From NCBI GenBank assembly GCA_943789165.1, contig CALSTB010000006.1, positions 62,001 to 126,000 on the forward strand: a stretch of 64,000 nucleotides of DNA, read 5' to 3'. A program made the translations under genes and the position numbers. Source of the stretch: an uncultured Bacteroidia bacterium (lineage in GTDB: Bacteria; Bacteroidota; Bacteroidia; NS11-12g; UBA9320). The notes under the pieces were generated by a model. The model saw only the letters and a program-made list of their open reading frames with translations, was not told the origin of the DNA and ran no database searches. Below are positions 16,625 through 25,831 of the stretch, one piece after another (position 1 is the stretch's first letter; each line of letters opens with the position of its first letter).

Positions 16625-17848
16625 ATGAAACGAATTTATCTATTAGGCTTAATGAGTTTGGCGGCTGTTACAGGAGTAACTGCTCAAGAATATTTGGACA
16701 CAACATCTACGAACGGAAACACGGAAGATGTGTATGTACACTTAAATACTGGCGAGAAGGCAAGAGCTGATCGTGACAACTGGGATTTGGGTTTTGAAAA
16801 CATTGGAACCACGGCGTCTGTGTTGATCAACGGACAAAAAGGTGTGCAGTTATATGCAACACCTTTTGCTACTTCTGATTGGGCCAACTTTGATACTACG
16901 GGCATGTCGTCTTGGAGAGAATATATTAACTCTTCTGAATCATGGTCGAATGGTGCTTTTAACCAAGACCTAGACTTAAGCAATCCTTTTGACTTAGGTT
17001 GGGGGACGTACAACGTGCAAAATCACGTAATCACTGGTGATAGTGTTTTCTTGATTATGTTGGCTGATAAGTCGTTTAAGAAAATTATAATTAATGACCT
17101 AACTGCTGGAACATACACGTTCACTTACGCAGATGTTGATGGATCAAACGAAAAGAAAAAGAGCGTTACTAAAAACGATATGAAAGGCCAAAACTTTGGT
17201 TACTACTCTATCGTTGACGAACAAGTAGTGACTCGTGAGCCAGCAACGGAAGATTGGGATTTGGTGTTTACCGAATACATCATTCCAATTCCAACAGGTC
17301 CTGGAATGTTCCAAAACTATCCTGTATCTGGAGTAAAAATTAACAAAGGAATTGAAGTTGCTCAAAGAGATGGTGTTGATGTAACAAGTGATGACACAAT
17401 GGGACTAAATTGGAATACCAACATTTCTGAAATTGGTTCTGATTGGAAGTCATGGGATGGAACGAAATACGTGTACGAACAAGACCGAGCTTATTTCGTA
17501 CGATTAAGCGGTGGTTCTGTTTGGAAAATATACTTCACTCAATATGCAGGTGGTCCAGCAGGAACATTCTATTACACGTTAGAGAAGATTGAAACTGGCG
17601 CAGGCGTAAATGAATTAGACATGCAGTCGATTTCTATTTACCCAAACCCAAGTGCGCAACTTCCAATAGCCATTGCGTTAGAAAACAACAATGAGCTAAA
17701 AGCAGTAATAGTATATAACAATGCCATGCAAATGGTGCACATGCAGACTGACGCTACTGTAAACACAAGCAACTTACAATCAGGTATCTATTTCCTTGCG
17801 GTTGAAACAACCAAAGGAACTGCCTTAAAGAAACTTATAATTCAATAG
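16625..17848 (+). CDS. HmuY-like secreted protein with T9SS type A sorting domain
   Basis: The 407-residue protein starts at ATG 16625 with a signal peptide (cleavage after VTAQ, about residue 21). The mature part resembles the HmuY heme-binding family: two WDLGF/WDLVF elements (about residues 53 and 211) in the typical 'DxWDLxF' context, and 'IGSDWKSWDGTKYVYEQDRAYFVRLSGGSVWKIYF' positions (about 280-316). The same block recurs in the lipoprotein two genes downstream. Residues 335-407 form the C-terminal T9SS sorting domain (SISIYPNPS...VYNNAMQ...LQSGIYFLAVET...KKLIIQ). HmuY binds and delivers heme to its TonB receptor. The heme-ligand residues cannot be assigned by eye. First gene of the operon; AraC-type regulator divergent. 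Confidence 0.8.
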   Translation: MKRIYLLGLMSLAAVTGVTAQEYLDTTSTNGNTEDVYVHLNTGEKARADRDNWDLGFENIGTTASVLINGQKGVQLYATPFATSDWANFDTTGMSSWREYINSSESWSNGAFNQDLDLSNPFDLGWGTYNVQNHVITGDSVFLIMLADKSFKKIIINDLTAGTYTFTYADVDGSNEKKKSVTKNDMKGQNFGYYSIVDEQVVTREPATEDWDLVFTEYIIPIPTGPGMFQNYPVSGVKINKGIEVAQRDGVDVTSDDTMGLNWNTNISEIGSDWKSWDGTKYVYEQDRAYFVRLSGGSVWKIYFTQYAGGPAGTFYYTLEKIETGAGVNELDMQSISIYPNPSAQLPIAIALENNNELKAVIVYNNAMQMVHMQTDATVNTSNLQSGIYFLAVETTKGTALKKLIIQ

Positions 17849-17852
17849 ATCA

Positions 17853-20078
17853 TTGCGATACGCAATCGTCATTTTATTTCAACTGGTTCTGAGTAACATT
17901 GGTTTTGCACAGAACCAGTTGCGTTTTGAAATCACCTCAACCAAGGAAGATGGCGTTGGTGAGTATGCAGAACTTTTGGTGTCTAAATCAAACTCTTTTG
18001 AAAGCACCGATATCATTGCATATGCCACAGCAAATGAATTTGGCATTGCCAAATTGTCGTTGGAAAATGGATTGTATTACGTCAAAGTAATTGCCATTGG
18101 GTACGATGATTTGGTTCAATCCATTAGGGTCAATGAGTCTGCCACCTATCCGTTGTTATTAATACCAACAGATGAAATGTTGGGGCAAACGGTGGTAACG
18201 ATTCAATCAAGACCACAATCCTCAACAAAGTCGGTAGAAAAAATTCTTGTACTCACACAAAAAGAACTGGCGAGTAGGTCGGTATTTAACTTGCGAGATG
18301 CACTAACTCAGCAAATGAATGTGCAGATTAGTAACGACAATTCAACCGGTAGTTCTGTAAGTTTAATGGGTGTTTCTGGTCAAAACGTAAAAATACTCAT
18401 AGACGGTGTTCCCGTTATCGGTAGGTTAGATGGCAACATCGATTTGTCGCAAATAAACATAAACGACATAGAGCGAATCGAGGTTATCGAAGGTCCTGTG
18501 TCAACAGCTTACGGTAGCAACGCGCTGGCAGGAGTAATCAATGTGATTACCAAGAAAAAGACGTCGACTTCTGGTGAAATTATGGTTGACGGCTATCACG
18601 AAACCAACGGACAAGACAATATTTCGTTGGTAGGAGGTAAGCAGATTAAGAAATACAATGTTCGTCTGGGGGGATCTCGAAACTTTTTTGGTGGATGGAA
18701 TCCTACTGAAGGAGGGCGCTATGATTTGTGGAAGCCGAAAGAGCAATACAATGGTCGTTTTCAAATAAGCCGAAACGGTGAAAAAACGCAGTTGTTAATT
18801 AAGTCAGAGTTTTTCTCAGAGCTGTTGTTAAACAAAGGAAGGCCGCTTCCTTCATATTTCGAAACGGCATTCGACGAAGAATTTTATACAAAGCGGTTTG
18901 ATCAAAAAATTCAACTCGACAAGCAAATGGATAGTAACCGAAGGTTTTCAGGTTACATCGCATACAACCATTATAGTCGCGTGAGGAATAAGTTTTTTAA
19001 AGACTTAGTTACCCTTCAATCACAACAAGTGAAAACGGATGGTGGCGACGATACCACAGCCTTTAATGCCATGATGGCCAGAGGAACGTATCATTATTTC
19101 TCACCCAATAGACCGTTTAACTTTGAATTGGGATACGACATTATCAGTCAAACAGGAATCGGTTCAAGAATTGAAAATGAACAACAGACCATTTCAGATT
19201 TTGCCCTTTTTATGACTTCTGAAATAGTTCTGAAAAAGAAAGTGACTTTAAAACCAGGTGTGCGAATTGCTTATAACACCAGTTATTCAGCACCCATAGC
19301 ACCAACTTTATCGGCGCGTTACAAGCACAAAGACTACATCTATCGTTTGAGTTATGGTCGTGGATTTAGAGCACCTGATTTAAAAGAATTGTATTTGTCG
19401 TTTGTCGATGTTAACCACAACGTGATTGGCAACAAAGATTTACAAGCTGAACGCTCTCATAATTTTCAAGCATCCGCAACAGGTTTTCATAAAGTCAAAG
19501 GTTTGTTGATTCGTCCGTCAGCTTCTGTTTTTTACAACGACATTGATGATAAGATCACACTAGCAGGTATTCAAGGAATTGAATACACGTATGTGAATCT
19601 GGATAAATTTAGAAGCACGGGAGGTAATGTCCGGTTAGGAATTGCAGGCAACAAAACAAAGGTGAATGTGGGATACTCAACCACTTTTGTGACTTCATTT
19701 TCAAACACAGAAGATGGACGTAAGTCGTCGTTTCAGTATAGTGAAGTGAATGGAAACATTTCACGAACAGTGGGCAGGTTTATCTTGAATTACTTTGCTA
19801 AATACAACGGTCCTCGTACTGTTTTTAATATTGATTTAGAAAACGGAAATGTGACCGAAAGCCGCATTAACAGTTATATCTTGAGTGATTTCCAGGTAGG
19901 GACCAACCTTTCTGCTAAACGGATTCAGCTAAATGTAGGTGTTAAAAATGTGTTTGACGTACGGAACGTGAACAACGAATTGCAAACCGGAAGCGTACAT
20001 ACTTCAGCACCGGCGGATTTAGCAGTTGGTACAGGAAGAAGTTATTTTATTAAAACGATATTCAGACTTTCAAAATGA
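17853..20078 (+). CDS. TonB-dependent outer-membrane receptor (HmuR-like)
   Basis: The 741-residue protein begins at TTG 17853, four bases after the previous stop; no ATG lies in frame before the plug domain, and the TTG is followed at once by a signal peptide (ending FAQ, about residue 19). Residues 20-110 look like a carboxypeptidase-regulatory-like beta module, then the plug (about 125-235) with 'LRDALTQQMNVQI', 'VKILIDGVPV' and 'IERIEVIEGPVSTAYGSNALAGVINVITKK', then a C-terminal 22-strand barrel, ending in FIKTIFRLSK. It should import a ferric or heme substrate using TonB energy. It is translationally coupled to its neighbours (ATGA overlap with the next gene). Gene order with HmuY-like proteins supports heme. 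Confidence 0.92.
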   Translation: MRYAIVILFQLVLSNIGFAQNQLRFEITSTKEDGVGEYAELLVSKSNSFESTDIIAYATANEFGIAKLSLENGLYYVKVIAIGYDDLVQSIRVNESATYPLLLIPTDEMLGQTVVTIQSRPQSSTKSVEKILVLTQKELASRSVFNLRDALTQQMNVQISNDNSTGSSVSLMGVSGQNVKILIDGVPVIGRLDGNIDLSQININDIERIEVIEGPVSTAYGSNALAGVINVITKKKTSTSGEIMVDGYHETNGQDNISLVGGKQIKKYNVRLGGSRNFFGGWNPTEGGRYDLWKPKEQYNGRFQISRNGEKTQLLIKSEFFSELLLNKGRPLPSYFETAFDEEFYTKRFDQKIQLDKQMDSNRRFSGYIAYNHYSRVRNKFFKDLVTLQSQQVKTDGGDDTTAFNAMMARGTYHYFSPNRPFNFELGYDIISQTGIGSRIENEQQTISDFALFMTSEIVLKKKVTLKPGVRIAYNTSYSAPIAPTLSARYKHKDYIYRLSYGRGFRAPDLKELYLSFVDVNHNVIGNKDLQAERSHNFQASATGFHKVKGLLIRPSASVFYNDIDDKITLAGIQGIEYTYVNLDKFRSTGGNVRLGIAGNKTKVNVGYSTTFVTSFSNTEDGRKSSFQYSEVNGNISRTVGRFILNYFAKYNGPRTVFNIDLENGNVTESRINSYILSDFQVGTNLSAKRIQLNVGVKNVFDVRNVNNELQTGSVHTSAPADLAVGTGRSYFIKTIFRLSK

Positions 20079-21034
20079 GGGGATTAGGATTCATCATCAT
20101 CGCCATAACGGTATTCACTGGTTGTTTCGAAAAAGACGAACCCATTCAGCCGTTTCCACGCGGCGAAGTGGAACAAATATCTATTGAGGTTGGACCAAAA
20201 TATACGCATCAGTTATTTTACAACTTCGCGCAAAACGAAGTGGTTAAATCAGTGTTGCGAGACGAATGGGATTTGGCATTTTCATGTGAGGCAGATAACA
20301 ACTCGATTTACTTGAATACGGGCAACAGCATGTATGGCGCCATCACCGACAAGACAGACATTGCGGAAGTGAGCGATACCAATGGGTTGGCGTTCAAATG
20401 GGATTGGAGCAACGGTAGGGATGATAGCACCGTTTTGTACAAATGGGAGTCACATGGAAAAGTGGCCGTTCTCGATTTAGGCTACACCATCGACAACCAA
20501 CATCGTGGCTACATGAAGGTGAAATTCGGAATTCAGAATGACAGCCTAACCTTACAATACGGACTAATCGGTCAGCGCGTAGAACGTACAGCAATTCTTG
20601 GTAAGAATGACATGTACAATAGAGTATATTTCTCTTTTACGTCAGGCACACAAGTCGATATTGAACCTGTAAAAACGGCGTATGACCTTATCTTCCGACA
20701 ATACATCTATTATTTCGTAGCCGAAGACTTGCCTTACAGTGTTGTGGGCGCTTTATACAATCCAAGCAATACGCGGGTGATGTCGATCAACGACAAAGAT
20801 TTTGCAGATATCACCTTGAGTGATACGTCAGCATATAGTTTTAGTCCAAACCATGATGTGATCGGTTACGACTGGAAGTCTTTTAACATCGACCAGGGCG
20901 TTTACGTTGTGTATCCTGATAAAAACTTCATTATTCAAACGTCACAAGGCTTCTTCTACAAGTTTCATTTCGTAGATTTTTACAACACCTCTGGAGAACG
21001 AGGTTATCCCAAAGTGGAGTTTAAGTTGTTGTAG
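20075..21034 (+). CDS. HmuY-like lipoprotein
   Basis: The 319-residue lipoprotein starts at ATG 20075, overlapping the receptor stop by four bases (ATGA). The signal ends in a lipobox (VFTGC, Cys at about residue 16). The mature part contains 'RDEWDLAFSCE' (about 66-76), 'AYDLIFRQYIYYFV' (about 208) and the closing block IGYDWKSFN...VYVVYPDKNF...GFFYKFHFVDFYNTSGERGYPKVEF, which matches the end of the T9SS-exported homologue at 16625 and the general HmuY pattern (DxWDLxF and a C-terminal IGxDWKS-type block). It probably takes heme outside the cell and hands it to the TonB receptor. The first 40 residues (KDEPIQPFPRGEVEQI) are a spacer. Confidence 0.8.
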   Translation: MRGLGFIIIAITVFTGCFEKDEPIQPFPRGEVEQISIEVGPKYTHQLFYNFAQNEVVKSVLRDEWDLAFSCEADNNSIYLNTGNSMYGAITDKTDIAEVSDTNGLAFKWDWSNGRDDSTVLYKWESHGKVAVLDLGYTIDNQHRGYMKVKFGIQNDSLTLQYGLIGQRVERTAILGKNDMYNRVYFSFTSGTQVDIEPVKTAYDLIFRQYIYYFVAEDLPYSVVGALYNPSNTRVMSINDKDFADITLSDTSAYSFSPNHDVIGYDWKSFNIDQGVYVVYPDKNFIIQTSQGFFYKFHFVDFYNTSGERGYPKVEFKLL

Positions 21035-21080
21035 GGGGAATAAACTTTTATTTCTTACTCTTCTTACCTAACCTTGAACC

Positions 21081-23624
21081 ATGACGGTTTTGGGGAAAAG
21101 GATGACTGGTAAAAAGTGGACGGTTTCGTTGTTCGTATTAACGGCAATGACGTTAGCGGTTGTCAGCAACTGGAACTGCGCACAAAAAACAGAAACCGCT
21201 GCAGTTGCTCAAGATCCAAGCGTTTGTCCAAAAAGCTATGAGTCGGATTTAGAGGAAGTGCAATACGACCCTGCAAACAACAACTGTTTAACCTGCCACA
21301 CTGGAATTGAGCACATCAGAGATTTGAAGTCTGAGATGATGCACGACATCTTTGAAAAAGCAGCGAAAGCTGGATACAAAGACAATAGTTGTATCGTTTG
21401 TCACGGCGGAAATCCTGACGCAACGACCGCCGCTTTGGCACACGAAGGATCGGCAAAGTTTTTCCTCGCCAATGAAGGACCTAAAGACTTTTACCCGGAT
21501 CCAGGAAGCCCGTACATCAACCAAAATACCTGCGGCATGTGTCACGAAGAACAGGTAAGTACACAGTTCACAAGCTTGATGTTTACTGAAGCAGGTAAAA
21601 TTCAAGGAACGACTTGGGGGTTTGGTGGAATTCAAGGATATGAACATAATGTCGCCAACCAAGAAGTAGATGAATTGGAAGTCCATGACCGATTGGGTTC
21701 TGACATATACAAGCAATACATGGTTGCGCTCAAAAAAGCGGAACCACAAGTGTTTCCAGGTAAAATGACGGCCTTACCTGAGGCACCCACTGCTGAAGAA
21801 GTCAAGATCAACCCAAAGCTTTCTGTCTATACCTATTTGCGACAGGATTGTCAGCGATGTCATACGGGAGTGAAAGGCCACAACGCCAAAGGAGATTACC
21901 GAGGATTGGGTTGCAGCAGTTGTCATTCGCCTTATTCAAACAATGGTTTGTATGAAGGAAATGATCCAACCATTGACAAAACAGAAGCTGGTCATATGTT
22001 GGTCCATAGTTTTCAGGCCAGTCGGGATGCCAAGGTAAAAGTACACGACCAAGAATATAGCGGCGTGCCAACCAAAACGTGCACCGCTTGTCACAACCGT
22101 GGACGAAGAATTGGGGTGAGTTATGAAGGCTTGATGGAGTCTGGTTTTCATGCTCCCTACATGGGCACTGGCGGCGATCAAGAAAAGATTCATAAAAAGA
22201 ACTACATCCATTTACAGAGCGATGTCCATTTGAAAAAAGGCATGTTTTGTCAAGATTGCCACACGTCGGGTGACATGCACAGTTTGGGAGATTTGTCCGG
22301 AGCGATTCAAGGAGCAGTCGAAATCGAATGTCAAGATTGTCATGGAACACCTACAGAATATCCATGGGAATTGCCTATCGGATATGGGGATGAAATAGTG
22401 GGAGAAGCCCCGCAGCACGGTGATCCAAGAGGGGTTAGCCAAGATCTTCCTACCTACCTGACCTACGGTTCTATCAATGACAAACTGGATGGATATCTGC
22501 TCAGTGCACGAGGGAACCCAATGCCACATGTGGTGAAGCAAGGTGAAAAAGTGGTGTTGTTTTCTGCCAGTGGTAAGAACATTGAGTTTAGTCCGTTAAA
22601 GAAACTGGTCGAAGAAGATAAGTTATCGCTTGAAGGCAAGGTGGCCATGGTACAAACTGGTCTTCACATGGAAAAGATGGAGTGTTATGCGTGTCATGCG
22701 ACTTGGGCACCTCAGTGTTATGGTTGCCATATCAATATCGATTATTCAACTGGGAAACAAAAGTTGGATTGGGTAGCGGCTGCCAAAACGCAAAACAACC
22801 ACGGCGAAACAGGAGAGGTGATTAGTCAGCGCGAAAAAAACAATATTGAGGAGTACTTGATAAATGGTGAGATAAAAGAAGAGCGGAGTTATTTAAGATG
22901 GGAAGATCCGCCTTTGGTGGTGAATGGTGATCATCGGATTTCACCAGCAATTCCGGGTTGTCAAACGACCATAACAGTAAAAGGCCCCGACGGTGAGATG
23001 TTGTTAAAGAACCACATTTTTAAGATTAAAAATGTTGAGGGAGCAGGTGAGGAAGGTATGAACGCAATTGACATGAGTCCGGTGCAGCCACATACGATTC
23101 AAAAGAAAGCGAGAACTTGTGAGAGTTGTCATGCCAACCCAAAAGCAATGGGCTATGGCATTGAAGAAGGTAGATTGTATTTCCGTCCTGATTCCAATAT
23201 CGTGATGGATTTAACTGCTGCAGACGGGCGGGTCATCGCAAGTCAGGTCGATACACAATTCAATCGTATCGAAAATTTAGAACATGATTGGTCGGCGATT
23301 ATTGATGAGGACGGGAATCAACTTCAGACTGTTGGGCATCATTTTTCTGGCTCGAGACCATTAAATAAAGAAGAGCTCATGCGGTTGGATAGGAGAGGTG
23401 TCTGTATGAGTTGTCACCAAACGGTTCCTGACCAAAGCATCGCTATTGATTTATTGAGTCATGTGGCGGAGTATAGTGGAGTTGAGATTGATAACGACAA
23501 ACACAACCAAATTTTGAATAAATCGATTCGGATCGCAGCGTGGGTCCAGGTTTTATTGGTGTTGTTGGGGATTGGGTTGTTCTTTTTGGTTATCAAACGG
23601 CTGCGTAAAAAACGTGGGGAGTAG
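21081..23624 (+). CDS. Twelve-heme membrane-anchored cytochrome c
   Basis: The 847-residue protein (ATG 21081; ATG 21102 possible) has an N-terminal hydrophobic signal/anchor (about 12-30) and twelve CXXCH heme-binding motifs, at residues about 69, 104, 151, 257, 278, 334, 390, 417, 535, 546, 680 and 775. A C-terminal membrane helix (about 818-838: WVQVLLVLLGIGLFFLVI) is followed by a basic tail, so the heme domain should face the periplasm or the cell surface side of the inner membrane. It likely carries electrons between the membrane pool and a periplasmic or external partner; the exact reductase class is not visible. It follows the heme-uptake genes by 46 bases, so co-transcription is plausible. 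Confidence 0.93.
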   Translation: MTVLGKRMTGKKWTVSLFVLTAMTLAVVSNWNCAQKTETAAVAQDPSVCPKSYESDLEEVQYDPANNNCLTCHTGIEHIRDLKSEMMHDIFEKAAKAGYKDNSCIVCHGGNPDATTAALAHEGSAKFFLANEGPKDFYPDPGSPYINQNTCGMCHEEQVSTQFTSLMFTEAGKIQGTTWGFGGIQGYEHNVANQEVDELEVHDRLGSDIYKQYMVALKKAEPQVFPGKMTALPEAPTAEEVKINPKLSVYTYLRQDCQRCHTGVKGHNAKGDYRGLGCSSCHSPYSNNGLYEGNDPTIDKTEAGHMLVHSFQASRDAKVKVHDQEYSGVPTKTCTACHNRGRRIGVSYEGLMESGFHAPYMGTGGDQEKIHKKNYIHLQSDVHLKKGMFCQDCHTSGDMHSLGDLSGAIQGAVEIECQDCHGTPTEYPWELPIGYGDEIVGEAPQHGDPRGVSQDLPTYLTYGSINDKLDGYLLSARGNPMPHVVKQGEKVVLFSASGKNIEFSPLKKLVEEDKLSLEGKVAMVQTGLHMEKMECYACHATWAPQCYGCHINIDYSTGKQKLDWVAAAKTQNNHGETGEVISQREKNNIEEYLINGEIKEERSYLRWEDPPLVVNGDHRISPAIPGCQTTITVKGPDGEMLLKNHIFKIKNVEGAGEEGMNAIDMSPVQPHTIQKKARTCESCHANPKAMGYGIEEGRLYFRPDSNIVMDLTAADGRVIASQVDTQFNRIENLEHDWSAIIDEDGNQLQTVGHHFSGSRPLNKEELMRLDRRGVCMSCHQTVPDQSIAIDLLSHVAEYSGVEIDNDKHNQILNKSIRIAAWVQVLLVLLGIGLFFLVIKRLRKKRGE

Positions 23625-23644
23625 TATTTTTCATTGTTTTTTTT

Positions 23645-23702
23645 ACCACAGAGTACACGGAGGATACACAGAGGGTACACAGAGGGCCACTTAGTAAAAT
23701 TA
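23645..23702 (+). repeat. ACCACAGAG-type intergenic repeat, copy 1
   Basis: An ACCACAGAG start, then three more (G)GATACACAGAG/GGTACACAGAG-like units and a TTAGTAAAATTA tail. Copy 2 at 23783 shares the ACCACAGAG, ACACAGAG and (T/A)AGTAAAATTG/A tail. The unit iterates ACACAGAGG internally. Confidence 0.7.
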
Positions 23703-23746
23703 TGGTTAGATATAAATGTGGTCAGCGTATTTCAGGCATCGACAAT

Positions 23747-23774
23747 TTTTCGTTTTTCACTTTTCGTTTTTCAC
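23747..23774 (+). repeat. Perfect 14-bp tandem duplication
   Basis: TTTTCGTTTTTCAC occurs twice in a row (23747-23760 and 23761-23774) between the two ACCACAGAG repeats, in non-coding sequence. Confidence 0.85.
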
Positions 23775-23782
23775 TGTCTTTC

Positions 23783-23830
23783 ACCACAGAGGGCACAGAG
23801 GATACACAGAGAAACTCTAAGTAAAATTGA
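23783..23830 (+). repeat. ACCACAGAG-type intergenic repeat, copy 2
   Basis: ACCACAGAG, GGCACAGAG, GATACACAGAG, then AAACTC and TAAGTAAAATTGA. It is the shorter sister of the copy at 23645. Both lie in the 232-base stretch after the cytochrome gene, which contains no gene I can see. Confidence 0.7.
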
Positions 23831-23856
23831 CTTGACACGTAACTTGAACACTTGAT

Positions 23857-25794
23857 TTAACGTGATTCAAGACGCAACACGTCCAATTTCGAAGAAGCTT
23901 TTGTTTGGGTTTTTTTAGCAAACCGTTTTAACTTTTTGTTGTCGTTCGAATTCTTATGCCTTTTACTTTTGATAATAGTAAGAGGCAAAGCAATTTGCTT
24001 TTCAGTTTGGCAATTGGTGAGTCCAAGACCAACAGGAGCAGATGACTTAGTCAAACGTTTCATTTGTTTCATAACAAGTTTTGTGTCGTTCTGTATCGCG
24101 GCTTCAGCGGATTTGCTTCTTGCTACATTTTTTCGGAAGTCGTCATACAAAGCGTAGTACTGCATTTTCCACCCTGTGCTGCGTTTAACCCTTTTAAGTA
24201 CACTGCGTTGTCGACTGATATACCGGTAGTTTTTCTTTCCTAAACGGTAAATAGAATCCATCAAGTCATAAACCAGATCGTATTGTTCCGACAACCTAAT
24301 TGACGAATCACTTGTCGTATAGTGATTAAAATTTGCCTTTTCTTGCTGAATACGGAGGTCAAAATCATCCAGTGCCGCCAATCTCATTTGGATCAGAAAG
24401 TCGAAGTGCGAGGTCACGTCATGGATGTAATTGACCTGGTCATTTACGTGTGAATTCAGACTGTCAAACTGATTACGCAATTGTTCCTGTAGTGCCGCAA
24501 CTTCCTTATTCGTTTGTTTGATACTGTCTTCGTACGATTTAAAAACGATGGTCAGTGAATCGGCTTTTTCCTGGTTAGGGTGTTCCGACCATTTCCCAGG
24601 ATGATAAAAATGCCTCCACATCATTCGGTCGTACCTTTTGTTACTCAACTTTCGCCTTTTATTTGACCGATTTTTTTTGGAATGGATCTTCTGTAGCTGA
24701 TGATTCCGATAACGGAGTTTCCGTTTTAAATACCTTGTGTAATCAGAGCTATAGCCTCTTTGTATCTTACTCTTTTGTCGATACTTGGCTGTTAAATCTC
24801 TATATTCTTCCCAAATCAAACTATCGTTATTGTGGGTTGCAACAAGTACAGAGTCACTCAAAAGAATAACGGATTTAAGGTATACACTGTCGAGTTTCAT
24901 GGTTTTAGGATCCTCAACGTATTTCTCCCATTCTTCAAACAAGTTATGATAGTGATAACGGGCACTTCCAAAAAAGTTTTTATCATTTACCTCATACGCA
25001 TGCTTGCCATCTTGTTGGTCTTGTTCAATTGCGTCGTACGTCGCATACGTATTAAAGGAAGTGGCAGCCACTTTGGGTCGACTTTGGAGGGTGTTTAGAT
25101 TAAAATAGAACGCGCTGTCCTGACTAAACTTTGTCGCATCAAATTGAGGTTTAAAGCCAGTTAACGTGCTATTTTCTGGATAATGTGTAACTGCAAAACT
25201 ATTGTCATTCGAGAGGTAATATTGGTTAGTGCATTGCTTGATAAAATGCGGTTTATACGCATATGGACGAATCAAACCATGCGTCAGATGCGCTTCAAAC
25301 CTTCGGAGACTTGATGTTTTGTAATAAGACACGACACCAGCATCCCAACTATTGTCAATATTATACCAATAGCCATCGATCTCAACTTTGTTCCAAGCGT
25401 GATTAGGTAGGTATGTCGAGTCACAAATGTCGACCAATTCATTTTTGGCGTAGCCATTTACCACGACTGCGTTTATTCCGCTAGCAAGACACAAATCCTG
25501 GAATAGGTTGGCATAACCAGAGCACAGTGTTTTACGTCTTTTTAAAACGTCTTTGGTTTCTTGGTTTTGGGTTTGCCATTTTGCCGATCGTTTTGCATCA
25601 TACTTGATATGGTGGGTTATCCAGAAATGGATATTGGCAACTCGTTGACTATCCGAAACAGCGGTGCTGTTAATTTGTTGCGCCAATTTCGCAACGTTGC
25701 CACGGTTCAGGGCATACGACCTCCTTAAGTTGACTTGGCCAAAGGCCGTTGCGCAACAAAGTAGAAATAGGATGCATATAAGCGACCGTTTCAT
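23857..25794 (-). CDS. Secreted transglutaminase-like (papain-fold) protein with coiled-coil tail
   Basis: The 645-residue protein (ATG 25794) has a signal peptide (cleavage about residue 20, AFGQ). Residues 50-155 form a transglutaminase-core domain: 'HFWITHHIKYD', catalytic Cys in KTLCSGYANLFQDLC (C91), His in NHAWNKVEIDG (H132) and Asp in WYNIDNSWD (D147), so the Cys-His-Asp triad is complete. Residues about 290-620 are strongly charged, Lys/Arg/Gln-rich and likely coiled-coil (e.g. 'KLRYRNHQLQKIHSKKNRSNKRRKL' positions). The tail ends 'KTQTKASSKLDVLRLESR'. Family members may act as peptidases or cross-linkers outside the cell. No sorting domain is seen. Confidence 0.82.
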   Translation of the reverse strand: MKRSLICILFLLCCATAFGQVNLRRSYALNRGNVAKLAQQINSTAVSDSQRVANIHFWITHHIKYDAKRSAKWQTQNQETKDVLKRRKTLCSGYANLFQDLCLASGINAVVVNGYAKNELVDICDSTYLPNHAWNKVEIDGYWYNIDNSWDAGVVSYYKTSSLRRFEAHLTHGLIRPYAYKPHFIKQCTNQYYLSNDNSFAVTHYPENSTLTGFKPQFDATKFSQDSAFYFNLNTLQSRPKVAATSFNTYATYDAIEQDQQDGKHAYEVNDKNFFGSARYHYHNLFEEWEKYVEDPKTMKLDSVYLKSVILLSDSVLVATHNNDSLIWEEYRDLTAKYRQKSKIQRGYSSDYTRYLKRKLRYRNHQLQKIHSKKNRSNKRRKLSNKRYDRMMWRHFYHPGKWSEHPNQEKADSLTIVFKSYEDSIKQTNKEVAALQEQLRNQFDSLNSHVNDQVNYIHDVTSHFDFLIQMRLAALDDFDLRIQQEKANFNHYTTSDSSIRLSEQYDLVYDLMDSIYRLGKKNYRYISRQRSVLKRVKRSTGWKMQYYALYDDFRKNVARSKSAEAAIQNDTKLVMKQMKRLTKSSAPVGLGLTNCQTEKQIALPLTIIKSKRHKNSNDNKKLKRFAKKTQTKASSKLDVLRLESR

Positions 25795-25831
25795 GTACTA
25801 TACTGACGAGTAATTTTGGTTTATGGTTGGG

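Noticed and set aside
21288-22350. Two antisense frames (153 and 180 residues) inside the multiheme cytochrome gene
   Set aside because: Both run against the CXXCH-coding strand, have no promoter or recognisable domain, and arise from the low stop density of the opposite frame.
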